A stretch of 64,000 nucleotides of DNA from Loktanella sp. DSM 29012 (GTDB lineage: Bacteria > Pseudomonadota > Alphaproteobacteria > Rhodobacterales > Rhodobacteraceae), in NCBI RefSeq assembly GCF_900110705.1, contig NZ_FOEJ01000004.1, positions 124,001 to 188,000 of the forward strand, given 5' to 3'. Position numbers and translations under genes: made by a program. Shown piece by piece: positions 28,101-35,618 of this stretch; within the stretch, counting starts at the first letter, position 1, and each line of letters begins with the position of its first letter. Under the pieces are notes generated by a model. It worked only from the letters and a program-made list of their open reading frames with translations. It searched no databases and had not been told where the DNA came from.

Positions 28101-28566
28101 GACGCTGGGCCACAGGCTTGCCGATCAGGCGATCCGTCGCTATCGCGACAGTCATCGCGGGGCGATGATGACGGCGACGGAACACTGTTTCGCCACGCTG
28201 ACCGGCGGGGCCTACAGCGGTCTTGTTACGCAATCGGACGGTGCTGCGGAAACCCTGATGGCGATCGACTCCAGCGGTGTGGCCAAGGGTGTGGCGGACA
28301 TGTCCAAGGGCACGCGGTTCCAGCTCTATCTTGCGCTGCGGGCGGCGGCGCATGCCCAGATGGTCGCGCAAGGCACACGGTTGCCGTTCTTTTGTGATGA
28401 TATCTTTGAAACATTTGACGAAACGCGCACCAGTGCCGCCTGCCGGATGATGGAACAGATCGGCCGGTCGGGGCAGGCGATCTATCTGACGCATCATGCG
28501 CATGTGGTCGACATCGCGCGGGCGGTCTGCGACACACCGCCGATGGTGCACAATATTCAGGACTGA
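25141..28566 (+). CDS. YhaN/SbcC-like SMC-type ATPase
   Basis: This is a long coiled-coil ATPase, 1141 residues, partner of the upstream nuclease. The N-terminal Walker A is GPNEAGKTT at residues 35-43, preceded by LRSLTLERFGHFTD. A very long Ala/Gln/Asp/Arg-rich heptad region (about 170-1000) forms the coiled coils; I do not see a CxxC zinc hook like that of SbcC/Rad50. The C-terminal ATPase half has the signature DMSKGTRFQLYLALRAA and Walker B LPFFCDDIFETFDETRT, then YLTHHAH. The lack of a zinc hook and the AAA_27-type start place it with YhaN. Its high GC produces long open frames on the opposite strand that are not genes. Confidence 0.88.
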   Translation: MRLRSLTLERFGHFTDQTYDFANAAGRPDFHIIYGPNEAGKTTTMEAVLRLFYGFPARDGYGFKHQRKNLCVGALLDVDGQLTRLTRLPTKTANLLDAAGQPLPESAMAQHLAGLSLADYRSLLCLDDETIEKGGEEIAQAKGDIGRLLFSAAAGVADLTTVLDRVQASADDLYHKTRRKTRVSELKRALTDIDRLIRDRDTSASAWRSLKKALSDAQQSEAAMRAARDAHHDELTMLATWRRALPLLAQVDALTAAVADFADYPIALDYDPDSIVDMVAQDQRIRADMQRLTDELSDLAAQRDALPDDLADVSLPDALDALADLQARDVTARMDVDRRRATADDAARAMAVAVAPLGDGLDPLALVLSPEAIDALDAARLTQREAMRVAEDQLRELGALTQARDDAQAAFDAICAKSSAGTGITAILDQHDAARLAPAHATAIAAVSRAQQEAQIACDALGVQVDDLPACPTTAGQAQDLVDRAARLSQELAQAERLVAQHQADATAGDARAAVLLDDAALVSEVALRDLLAARDQRWAAHRAAFDDETADAFAAAMMQVDTALGARAARAVDLGQLRQIQQSAAEDRARGQTATAEAKRLSDQIADVQEHIDTAAQSVGLPAGLAPADWRDWVTRHGEAVAARDAARRTAQQHQATLDRADALLDALRPVLDRGVIDLAAALDAAQPLVKAEQATRSAVDLARARLDALQTDLDQRRQQADAAVANRDAAQRAWRARVADLLGDTVDPDRLEPSLTPLRTLRHEDDRRRAAESRVATMLADQAQFAQAVSALASDHDVPEGATTTETYVRLREASQAQARAAERLASLTAQQAQARTQLARQQEAQAELAARLVAMAAIFPDRLAVTTLDGLRQVTRDAVRVISDRAQLAESQTALLTELGVRNIEQARAVLADVTRAGLDTRTDRAQSALAEAERALTAAVEARVAAAAALTQVTGDADIAQLSEQRATLELELESAIIDHLELTLGHRLADQAIRRYRDSHRGAMMTATEHCFATLTGGAYSGLVTQSDGAAETLMAIDSSGVAKGVADMSKGTRFQLYLALRAAAHAQMVAQGTRLPFFCDDIFETFDETRTSAACRMMEQIGRSGQAIYLTHHAHVVDIARAVCDTPPMVHNIQD

Positions 28567-28657
28567 CGGTTCACGCGCCCGACTATCGGGTGGCATGCCG
28601 CCGCGGTTCGGGGAATACTGCGCACAACAGTGATCCATTGGATAAAGGATGCAAATC

Positions 28658-29599
28658 ATGACGAATGTGTTGGACCAGCTCCGCGAGATGACCACCGTCG
28701 TTGCCGACACCGGCGAGGTCGCAGCGGTCAAGAAATACGAACCTGTCGACTGCACGACCAACCCGTCACTGGTGCTCAAGGCGCTGACCGATCCCGCATC
28801 AGAGGATCTGGTTGCCCGTGAACTTGACGCGGCCCGCAAGGCTGGCCTGACAGCAGAACAGGCGGTCGAGGTGCTGACCGTGGCGATGGGTGCGGAACTG
28901 GCCGCATTGGTGCCGGGCCGTGTGTCGACCGAAGTCGACGCCTGCCTGTCATTCGACACCGAAAAATCCGTCGCCCGTGCGCGCGATATCATCGCAGAAT
29001 ACGACCGCCGCGATGTGTCAAAGGACAAGGTGCTGATCAAACTGGCCTCGACCTGGGAAGGCATCCGGGCCGCCGAGATCCTGCAATCCGAAGGGATCGA
29101 CTGCAACCTGACGCTGCTGTTTTCCATGGCGCAGGCCGTGGCCTGTGCGGATGCCAAGGCCTTTCTGATTTCGCCCTTTGTGGGGCGCATCACCGATTGG
29201 TACAAAAAGGCCGAAGGCCGCGACAGCTATGCCCCGGACGAAGATCCGGGCGTGAAATCCGTGCGCGGCATCTATGACTATTACAAATCCAACGGCATCG
29301 ACACGGTGGTGATGGGCGCGTCGTTCCGCAACACCGATCAGATCAAGGCGCTGGCGGGTTGTGACAACCTGACGATCGCGCCAGCCCTGCTGGACGAGAT
29401 GGCCAATGACCCTGCCGATCTGCCGCGCGTGCTGTCGCCTGACAACGCCAGCGGCGTGGCCCCCATCGCGATGGACGAGGCGACGTTCCGCTGGCAGATG
29501 AATGCCGACGCGATGGCCACCGAGAAACTGGCAGAAGGCATCCGCAATTTCGATGCCGACCACCAAAAGCTGATCAAGGTGATCGCAGACCGCATGTAG
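28658..29599 (+). CDS. tal: Transaldolase
   Basis: This cytosolic pentose-phosphate enzyme transfers dihydroxyacetone between sugar phosphates. It has 313 residues from the ATG at 28658 (AAAGGATG upstream); an in-frame ATG three codons earlier overlaps that site. Classical TalB-type motifs are VDCTTNPSLVLKAL (DATTNPSL-like), GRVSTEVDACLSFDTEKSV, and the Schiff-base Lys in KVLIKLASTWEGIRAAEILQSEGIDCNLTLLFS. The phosphate-site stretch LISPFVGRITDWYKK is also intact. Monocistronic, with a strong terminator straight after. Confidence 0.96.
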   Translation: MTNVLDQLREMTTVVADTGEVAAVKKYEPVDCTTNPSLVLKALTDPASEDLVARELDAARKAGLTAEQAVEVLTVAMGAELAALVPGRVSTEVDACLSFDTEKSVARARDIIAEYDRRDVSKDKVLIKLASTWEGIRAAEILQSEGIDCNLTLLFSMAQAVACADAKAFLISPFVGRITDWYKKAEGRDSYAPDEDPGVKSVRGIYDYYKSNGIDTVVMGASFRNTDQIKALAGCDNLTIAPALLDEMANDPADLPRVLSPDNASGVAPIAMDEATFRWQMNADAMATEKLAEGIRNFDADHQKLIKVIADRM

Positions 29600-29619
29600 G
29601 CGCAGCTGCGCGACAATAA

Positions 29620-29655
29620 AAAGGGGGCGCATCCGGTCGGGTTGCGCCCCTTTTT
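29620..29655. terminator. Bidirectional terminator between tal and the anti-sigma gene
   Basis: AAAGGGGGCGCA (29620-29631) pairs with TGCGCCCCTTT (29643-29653), with T tracts on both strands. It can end transcription of tal and of the convergent sigma/anti-sigma operon. Confidence 0.85.
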
Positions 29656-29670
29656 CCGTCTGGTGTGATG

Positions 29671-30378
29671 TCAGCCTTGCAGCGCGGCAAAGCCTTTGCC
29701 GATGATCGGCCCGGTGGGGCGACCGGTCGGTGATCCGCCCAGCGGTTCCAGCGTGACCTCGTACAACTGCTGACCACTGGGGTTGGGCAGGTCGTCGAAA
29801 TCCAGAAACGCCGGGCGCGCGCCGTCCAGAACACCCAGCGATGTTGCGCCGATTTCCGGTGACGGCAACGTCCAGGCCTGAAGGCTTTGACCATCGGGCA
29901 CGGTGATATCAGCCACAAAGCGGACCTGAGCCGTGTCGTTGCCGTAATCCTCGATCACCGCCTGCGGATTGCCTGCGTCGTCCAGCAAAACGGCAACCAC
30001 CACCGGGTCCGGTCCCGGTGTTTGCCAGCCTGCGCCGAACCCCAGAGCCAGCCCCACGACGCTGGCCGCCGCGACGGCAGGCCAGAACCTGCGGGGCGGA
30101 TGTGGATCGTTGGCGGGGTGCGGCGACGACAGGGGGGCGGGGGCAGGCGTCGCCGCCGCCAGCTGCGCGCGCACCGCGTCGATCAGGTCCGGCGATACCG
30201 GTTGCGGCACGGCAGACAGGTCCAGCGGCAGCAACTGGTCACGCAGCCGTCCCACGCGGGCGGCCAGTTCTGGATCGCGCTGGATGATTTCCTCGATCAG
30301 CGTTGCCTCGGTTTCGCTGAGCAGGCCCAGAACATGATCGTCCGCCAGAAGTGTCAGGTCATTGGACAAAGTGGTCAT
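29671..30378 (-). CDS. Anti-sigma factor (RskA-like, membrane-anchored)
   Basis: This is a 235-residue inhibitor of the adjacent ECF sigma factor. The start at 30378 overlaps the sigma stop as ATGA. The N-terminal cytosolic domain (residues 1-70) has the acidic helical zinc-less anti-sigma look (LLADDHVLGLLSETEATLIEEIIQRDPELAARVGRLRDQL). A Pro/Ala-rich linker and one membrane helix (FWPAVAAASVVGLALGFGAGW, about 97-117) follow. The periplasmic RskA domain ends with LQAWTLPSPEIGATSLGVL and EVTLEPLGGSPTGRPTGPIIGKG, the SP-GSPTGxP-GPV motif of the family. Release would probably need regulated proteolysis; this is inference. Confidence 0.9.
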   Translation of the reverse strand: MTTLSNDLTLLADDHVLGLLSETEATLIEEIIQRDPELAARVGRLRDQLLPLDLSAVPQPVSPDLIDAVRAQLAAATPAPAPLSSPHPANDPHPPRRFWPAVAAASVVGLALGFGAGWQTPGPDPVVVAVLLDDAGNPQAVIEDYGNDTAQVRFVADITVPDGQSLQAWTLPSPEIGATSLGVLDGARPAFLDFDDLPNPSGQQLYEVTLEPLGGSPTGRPTGPIIGKGFAALQG

Positions 30379-31022
30379 GCAAGGCACTCCTTCAGGGATG
30401 TCAGGCCACGGCGGATCCACGATTTCGTCGTGCCCAGCGGGACATCCTGTTTCGCTGCGATTTCGCCGTGGCTGTAGCCGCCGACATAGGCCAGCAGAAT
30501 GGCCTCTCTGTTCTTGTCATCGAGGCCTCTCAAACAGTTCTGCAACTTGGACCCGCTGGCAAGGATTTCCCAATCCTGTGTGGGTTCGATGCTTTGCCGG
30601 GCCTCTTGCACGGTGGCAAGGTCCTCTGGTGACATCAGGCTAAGTCGTTTGCCGTCACGCAGGATGTTCAGGCACCGGTTGCGCACGATTGCGTAGATCC
30701 AGCCGCGTGCAGAACCACTGGTGTCGGAAAACTGCTGCGCCTTGCGCCAGATCTGGACCATCGCATCCTGTAGGGCATCCTCGGCCAGATCGCGGCGACC
30801 CAGAATGCGGGTGGCTAAACCCAGCAGTTGCGGCCCCTCTATGTTCAGGATCTGCACGAGGCCGTCATCATTTTCGGCCGCGCATTGTTTGAGAGCATCG
30901 CGCAGTCGCGCTGTCCGGTCGGTCACGTGTGTCATCCTATCGCGCGTCCTGCCCGCTGGCGGGCGCTGTCTGTATGTCGTGGTCATGCCGAATGTCGGTG
31001 TGTTCGGGGCCAGTTGCAACAT
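30375..31022 (-). CDS. ECF sigma factor (SigK-like, partner of RskA-type anti-sigma)
   Basis: This is an alternative sigma factor of 215 residues from the ATG at 31022, which has AGGAGAG at ideal distance. A later ATG at 30935 (MTHVTDRTARL) would give 186 residues, nearer the usual size, but has a poor ribosome site; the extra 29 residues look unstructured. Region 2 contains GRRDLAEDALQDAMVQIWRKAQQF and WIYAIVRNRCLNILR; region 4 contains LDDKNREAILLAYVGGYSHGEIAAKQDVPLGTTKSWIRRGLTSLKECL. It is the first gene of the sigma/anti-sigma operon, preceded by its own putative autoregulated promoter at 31044-31070. Confidence 0.92.
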   Translation of the reverse strand: MLQLAPNTPTFGMTTTYRQRPPAGRTRDRMTHVTDRTARLRDALKQCAAENDDGLVQILNIEGPQLLGLATRILGRRDLAEDALQDAMVQIWRKAQQFSDTSGSARGWIYAIVRNRCLNILRDGKRLSLMSPEDLATVQEARQSIEPTQDWEILASGSKLQNCLRGLDDKNREAILLAYVGGYSHGEIAAKQDVPLGTTKSWIRRGLTSLKECLA

Positions 31023-31043
31023 CGTCTCTCCTGTCGAGAGGAT

Positions 31044-31070
31044 GACACGCGAAACTTTGCTTTGGATGCA
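31044..31070 (-). promoter_or_regulatory. Putative ECF promoter of the sigma operon
   Basis: On the minus strand, TGCATCC (31070-31064), 14 bases, then CGTGTC (31049-31044). The identical pair with identical spacing precedes the DUF4394 gene on the other strand. It lies 22 bases upstream of the ATG at 31022, a short but workable leader that includes the AGGAGAG site. Confidence 0.72.
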
Positions 31071-31167
31071 GGCAACGGCGAATAATCACACACGATCAGA
31101 AAGAACGGCATATAAATTTGTTTATAAACAGTATCTTATAAAAAATATGAATTTTCTCCTGCTTCTT

Positions 31168-31194
31168 TGCATCCGTTTGGCGATCTGCCGTGTC
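31168..31194 (+). promoter_or_regulatory. Putative ECF promoter of the DUF4394 gene
   Basis: TGCATCC (31168-31174), 14 bases, then CGTGTC (31189-31194). It ends 55 bases upstream of the DUF4394 start codon and matches the element in front of the sigma gene base for base in both boxes and in spacing, while the spacer sequences differ. Confidence 0.72.
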
Positions 31195-31249
31195 TTCAGG
31201 GGAAGGACGGCAAGCACGCTGTCTGTGAAACGATCAACAGGAGATTTCC

Positions 31250-32032
31250 ATGTTCCGTATTCTCGCACTTTCCACCTCTGCCATTGCTCTGTCTGCAACC
31301 GCCGCGATGGCCGCCCCGGCCCTGGGTCTGGTCGGTGACAAGACGCTGGTGATGTTCGACACCGAAACACTGGCTGTGTCCGGCACGATGGATGTGACCG
31401 GCGTCGACAGCCTGCTGGGCATCGACCTGCGTCCGTCCAACAACACCGTCGTCGGCGTGACCCCAGACATGACCATCGTCAGCATCGACACCGCCACCGG
31501 CGAGGCAACCGAGATTTCCACGATGGACACGCCGCTGCCCGTCGCAGATTCGCAGGTCATCGTCGATTTCAACCCGGCCGCCGACCGTCTGCGTTTCATG
31601 ACCGATACAACGAACCACCGTGTCAATGTCGACACCGGTGAGGTCACGGTCGACGGCAGCCTGGATTGGGTCGAAGGCGACATGCACATGGGCGAAACCC
31701 CTGACATCGTGGCCGCCGCCTATATCAACAGCTACGGTCAGCCGGAATCCACCGCCATGTATGACATCGACGCGACGATTGCGGGCCTGATCCAGCAGAC
31801 CTCGCCCAACGACGGCACATTGTCGGCCATCGGCAAGCTTGGCCTTGATGCGCCTGCGCAGGCCTATGCATTTGACGTCCAGACCACGGCAGAGCTGGAA
31901 AACACCGCGTTCCTGGTGAACGGCAACACGTTGTTTACCGTTGATCTGGCCACGGGTGCCGCGACGAGCGTCGGCATGATCGAAGGTGTTGACGGCGAAA
32001 TCCGCGACGTCACCGTTCTGCCCGCGATGTAA
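31250..32032 (+). CDS. Secreted DUF4394 domain protein
   Basis: This is a 260-residue exported protein of unknown function. Residues 1-22 (MFRILALSTSAIALSATAAMAA) are a Sec signal peptide. The mature part is a DUF4394-type beta-rich domain with short repeats resembling propeller blades: LVMFDTETLAVSGTMDVTGVDSLLGIDLRPSNNTVVGV, then DFNPAADRLRFMTDTTNHRVNVDTGEV and LFTVDLATGAATSVGMIEG. The LxGIDxRP and DFNPxADRLR signatures are typical of the family. AGGAG precedes the start. It carries the same promoter element as the neighbouring ECF sigma factor and so is probably its main target. Known family members often sit next to SigK/RskA pairs. Confidence 0.88.
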   Translation: MFRILALSTSAIALSATAAMAAPALGLVGDKTLVMFDTETLAVSGTMDVTGVDSLLGIDLRPSNNTVVGVTPDMTIVSIDTATGEATEISTMDTPLPVADSQVIVDFNPAADRLRFMTDTTNHRVNVDTGEVTVDGSLDWVEGDMHMGETPDIVAAAYINSYGQPESTAMYDIDATIAGLIQQTSPNDGTLSAIGKLGLDAPAQAYAFDVQTTAELENTAFLVNGNTLFTVDLATGAATSVGMIEGVDGEIRDVTVLPAM

Positions 32033-32057
32033 CCCCAATACACATCGCGGCAGAGAG

Positions 32058-32085
32058 GCGCGGCCCTTCGGGGTCGCGCTTTTTT
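32058..32085 (+). terminator. Terminator after the DUF4394 gene
   Basis: GCGCGGCCC (32058-32066) pairs, with one mismatch, with GGGTCGCGC (32071-32079) across a TTCG tetraloop, followed by a run of T. Confidence 0.82.
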
Positions 32086-32196
32086 ATGCGCTGACGGCGC
32101 GGCAGGTTCGAAGGGGGCAATGGTCGCGGAACCTGCGGCGGGTGGCGGGACTTCTATCCTTGAACGCGCATCCCGCGCACGGATCAGGAGAGTTTG

Positions 32197-33216
32197 ATGA
32201 CAGACGCAATCGTTTTGGGCGGAACCGCCGGGGTCGGGCGGGCTGTCGTTGATGCGCTGGTGGCGCGGGGGATGACCGTCGGTGTCATCGCAAGGGGTGG
32301 CGACCGGCTGGACGGGCTGCGTCGTGCGCATCCGCAAGGTCGGATCAAGACCGCCAGCGCCGATGTCGGTGATGCAGAGGCCCTGACGGACGCGGTCGCG
32401 ACGCTGGTCGCGGATCGTGCGCCCGTCGTCTGGGTCAATTGCGCGATGAGCACGGCATTTTGCAAATTCGCCGACCTTCCTGTGGCCGATTTCGACAAGA
32501 TCATCCGCACCACGTTTCTGGGTCAGGTGAATGGTACGCGGCTGGCGCTGGCCCATATGCAGCATGGCAATATCGTCCACGTCGGATCTGGGCTGGCCTA
32601 CCGCCCGGTCCCGGGTCAGGCGGCCTATGTGGCGGCGAAACATGCGATCAACGGTTTTGCCGGCGCGGTCCGGTCCGAATTGATGCAGGACCGACCGGAT
32701 CTGCATCTGTCGCTTGTCCAGCTTCCTGCGATGGATACGCCCCAGTTTGAGTGGGCCCGAAACGATCTGGACATGAAACCGCAGCCTGCACCGCCCGTCT
32801 ATCATCCCGATGTCGCGGCCCGCGCCGTGCTCAAGGCGATCGACGGCAACCTGCGCGAGGTTCTGGTCGGCACATCGGTGCTGAAACTGGTTTTCGGTGA
32901 CATGCTGCTGCCGGGCTATATCGACCGTCGCTTGTCCCGCAACGGGATCGAGATGCAGAAATCCGATCAACCCACTTGGGCTGCAGCTGATGCCGACAAC
33001 CTGCATGCGCCTGTGGCGCGACCCGGGTCTGCCACGGGTGATTTCGACGGCGATGTCGCCCCCACGGCGCTGACGGTCGACGCCGACCGTGCGCGCAAGG
33101 TCATCGCGGGCGGTATTGTTGCCGCAGCCTTTGGGTTGGGGGCTCTGGTGGCTACGACAGCCGCCAGACGCCGCCAGACCAGCCTGCCGCATCGGGTGCC
33201 ACGCCGTCTGCGCTGA
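32197..33216 (+). CDS. Short-chain dehydrogenase/reductase with C-terminal hydrophobic tail
   Basis: This is a classical SDR of 339 residues from the ATG at 32197 (AGGAGA upstream). The cofactor loop is GGTAGVGRAVVDAL, the substrate/structure motif is WVNCAMS (a variant of NNAG), and the active site is SGLAYRPVPGQAAYVAAKHAINGF, with Ser, Tyr and Lys in place. After the catalytic domain (about 250 residues) a low-complexity linker leads to a single hydrophobic helix (VIAGGIVAAAFGLGALVATTAARRR), suggesting membrane tethering. Its 3' end overlaps the convergent GH13 gene by 65 bases. The substrate is unknown. Confidence 0.86.
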   Translation: MTDAIVLGGTAGVGRAVVDALVARGMTVGVIARGGDRLDGLRRAHPQGRIKTASADVGDAEALTDAVATLVADRAPVVWVNCAMSTAFCKFADLPVADFDKIIRTTFLGQVNGTRLALAHMQHGNIVHVGSGLAYRPVPGQAAYVAAKHAINGFAGAVRSELMQDRPDLHLSLVQLPAMDTPQFEWARNDLDMKPQPAPPVYHPDVAARAVLKAIDGNLREVLVGTSVLKLVFGDMLLPGYIDRRLSRNGIEMQKSDQPTWAAADADNLHAPVARPGSATGDFDGDVAPTALTVDADRARKVIAGGIVAAAFGLGALVATTAARRRQTSLPHRVPRRLR

Positions 33217-34699
33217 TCAAGGCATCGCCCCGCGGCATGTCCGCGGGGGCGTGGGCACCATGGGTGAATATCCCGCGATAGCGGACATCGTCCCCAGTGG
33301 TGATCGTCATGTCAAAAACGTCACCGTTCAGCCTGACATCGGTGATGTCTGCCTCTGCCCAGTTCAGGTCCCGTCGCAGGGCGATGATCCGGCGATAGAA
33401 ATCGACCATGCCGCCATCTGCCCAGGCACGGCGCAGCGCATCACGGTCCCAGCGCATCGGCAGCCAGGGGCAGTCGTCGGTAAATCCGAACCAGTCGTCG
33501 TCGGCGTTCCACGGTACCGGGACCCGCGCGCCTTCGCGTCCGGGTCCATCCGGCCAATAGCGCAGGTCCAGCGGGTCCGTGACCTCGTGCTTTGACAGGT
33601 CGGGTTGCGGCAGACCCAGTTCCTCACCCTGATAGATGATCCACGGTCCGGGCAGGAATGCCATTTGCAAGGCAAGCACGGCATCGGACGCATCCCCGGC
33701 CCCGTGGCGGGGTTGGTCATGACTGGACAGCCAGCCGGGCAGGCGCTGAAAATCGGCCCCGCGCGCGATCAGATCGGCAAAGGTCGCAGGACTGCCGCGC
33801 CCCTCGGGCATGTCGGTGATATAGGTCGCGTTCAGGCGGCCCGGTTCGGAAAACGCCATGGCCAGTGCGACGGACTGGTTGCCGGATGTGTTTTCGCCAA
33901 ACAGATAGGCGTCGTCGCCGGCCCATTTACGCAGGTTCTGCGCATAGGCGGCCCCATCGCCGGGCAACATGTCGTAGGTATGATCCTGATAGGTATAGGG
34001 ATTGAAATTCTCGCCCGACACCTTGTCCTGAACCTCCGGAGTTGCCGGCGGGTTGTCCTTGAGGCTTTCGTCCCACAGAAACGATGTCACGACATCGAAC
34101 CTGAAACCATCGACCCCCCGGTCGCGCCAGCCCTTCATTTGCCGGGCAATCGTTGCCTGCACGTCGGGATTGCGCAGGTTCAGACTGGGTTGGGATGCGG
34201 TGAACTGTGCGTAGTAGTACTGACGCCGCTTGTGGTTCCAATGCCAGCCGGGCAGGCCGAACTGCGACAGCCAATTATTGGGCGGGCTGCCATCGGGCTT
34301 GGGGTCGCGCCACAGATACCAGTCCGCCTTGGCCGCGTCACCGGCGATGGCATCCTGAAACCACGGACATTGATCCGAGGTATGGTTCAGAACCTGATCC
34401 ATATAGACCGCAAGGCCCAGATTATGCGCCCTGGCCACCAGCGCATCGAAGTCGTCCAGTGTCCCGAAACGCGGGTCAATCGCGCTGTGGTCAATGATGT
34501 CATAGCCGCCATCCACCATGGGTGAGACATAGATCGGCGACAGCCAGATCGCGTCCACACCCAGGCTCGCCACGTAGTCCAGCCGCTGCGTGATGCCCGC
34601 CAGATCGCCCACCCCACTGCCTGTCGTGTCCTGAAATGACCGTGGATAAATCTGATAGATCGCGGGGGCGGTCGGGCGATGCCCAAAGGTGTCTGTCAT
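33152..34699 (-). CDS. GH13 alpha-glucosidase
   Basis: This is a cytosolic alpha-1,4/1,6-glucosidase-type enzyme of 515 residues. GH13 regions are in order: GVDAIWLSPIYVSPMVDGGYDI, MDQVLNHTSDQCPWF (region I), DGFRFDVVTSF (catalytic Asp nucleophile), YLFGENTSGN (acid/base Glu) and LSSHDQPRH (third Asp). There is no signal peptide. The C-terminal beta domain ends with GVWRLS. No sugar ABC transporter is next to it, unlike many Roseobacter aglEFGAK loci, so it is a stand-alone copy. Its 3' end runs into the SDR gene on the other strand. Confidence 0.92.
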   Translation of the reverse strand: MTDTFGHRPTAPAIYQIYPRSFQDTTGSGVGDLAGITQRLDYVASLGVDAIWLSPIYVSPMVDGGYDIIDHSAIDPRFGTLDDFDALVARAHNLGLAVYMDQVLNHTSDQCPWFQDAIAGDAAKADWYLWRDPKPDGSPPNNWLSQFGLPGWHWNHKRRQYYYAQFTASQPSLNLRNPDVQATIARQMKGWRDRGVDGFRFDVVTSFLWDESLKDNPPATPEVQDKVSGENFNPYTYQDHTYDMLPGDGAAYAQNLRKWAGDDAYLFGENTSGNQSVALAMAFSEPGRLNATYITDMPEGRGSPATFADLIARGADFQRLPGWLSSHDQPRHGAGDASDAVLALQMAFLPGPWIIYQGEELGLPQPDLSKHEVTDPLDLRYWPDGPGREGARVPVPWNADDDWFGFTDDCPWLPMRWDRDALRRAWADGGMVDFYRRIIALRRDLNWAEADITDVRLNGDVFDMTITTGDDVRYRGIFTHGAHAPADMPRGDALISADGVAPDAAGWSGGVWRLS

Positions 34700-34778
34700 G
34701 TGCAGCTTTCATTCATTCGTCTGACCAACCTTTGGTCCCGACCGATGGTTCCGCAGCCGGCACGCGACATGATTGCAA

Positions 34779-34804
34779 GGAACACAATGCCCACGGCCTC
34801 TGTT
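34779..34804 (+). promoter_or_regulatory. Possible EcfG-type stress promoter of the SDR gene
   Basis: GGAAC (34779-34783), 17 bases, then TGTT (34801-34804). The -10 differs at its first base from the EcfG consensus CGTT. The distance from the -10 to the start codon (31 bases) is the same as at the two stronger sites at 41907-41932 and 51415-51440. Confidence 0.45.
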
Positions 34805-34835
34805 GGATGACGACACATAGACACAGGAGCATCCC

Positions 34836-35618
34836 ATGGATCTGGGTATCAAAGGCAAAATCGCACTCGTCACCGGTGGCACCGGCGGCATCGGTGTCGA
34901 AACGATCAAACTTCTCAAGGATGCGGGGGCCGTCATCACGCTGTCCGATCTGGACGCCGATCAGGTGGCCCAAACGGCCGAAGAGCTGGATGTCACCGGT
35001 ATCGCGGGCGATCTGTCCAGCGTGGAAGGTGTCGCGGCCTTTGTTGAAAAGGCGGGCACAGCGTTCGATATCGTCGTTCATGCGGCCGGTGTGACCGGTG
35101 GCAAGGGCGATCCGCTGACCATGAGCGAGGAAGAATGGTCTGACGCGCTGAACATTGATTTTCTGTCGGGCGTGCGTCTCGCGCGGCACCTGTGCCCGCC
35201 GATGATCGACCGTGGCTGGGGCCGTGTCGTTTTCATCACCTCCGAAAACGTGGCCCAGCCCTATCCGGACGAAACGGTCTATAACGCATCGAAATCGGCA
35301 CTGCTCAGCTTTGCCAAATCCGTCGCCATGCAGCATTCCGGCAAGGGTCTGATGGTCAACTGCGTAGCCCCCGCCTTCATCGAGACGCCCATGACCGATG
35401 GCATGATGGAAAAACGGTCCGAGGAAAAAGGCGTCAGCTTTGACGAGGCCGTGCACAGCTTCCTGCGCGAGGAACGCCCCTATCTGGTCCTCGAACGTCG
35501 CGGCAAACCTCAGGAAGTGGCCCCGGTTATCGCGTTCCTCTGCTCTGAACTGGCGTCGTTCGTGACGGGTTCGAACTACCGTGTGGACGGTGGGGCTGTC
35601 GGCTCCATCAACGTCTGA
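34836..35618 (+). CDS. Short-chain dehydrogenase/reductase
   Basis: This is a cytosolic NAD(P)-dependent oxidoreductase of 260 residues. The cofactor motif TGGTGGIGVETIKLL, VVHAAG (NNAG-like), the catalytic Ser in VVFITSENV, and Tyr/Lys in ETVYNASKSALLSFAKS are present. The C-terminal VTGSNYRVDGGAVGSI is typical of 3-oxoacyl-ACP-reductase-like SDRs. AGGAG precedes the ATG. The esterase gene follows with a one-base overlap (TGATG), so both are probably one unit, perhaps under the EcfG-like site upstream. The substrate is unknown. Confidence 0.88.
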   Translation: MDLGIKGKIALVTGGTGGIGVETIKLLKDAGAVITLSDLDADQVAQTAEELDVTGIAGDLSSVEGVAAFVEKAGTAFDIVVHAAGVTGGKGDPLTMSEEEWSDALNIDFLSGVRLARHLCPPMIDRGWGRVVFITSENVAQPYPDETVYNASKSALLSFAKSVAMQHSGKGLMVNCVAPAFIETPMTDGMMEKRSEEKGVSFDEAVHSFLREERPYLVLERRGKPQEVAPVIAFLCSELASFVTGSNYRVDGGAVGSINV

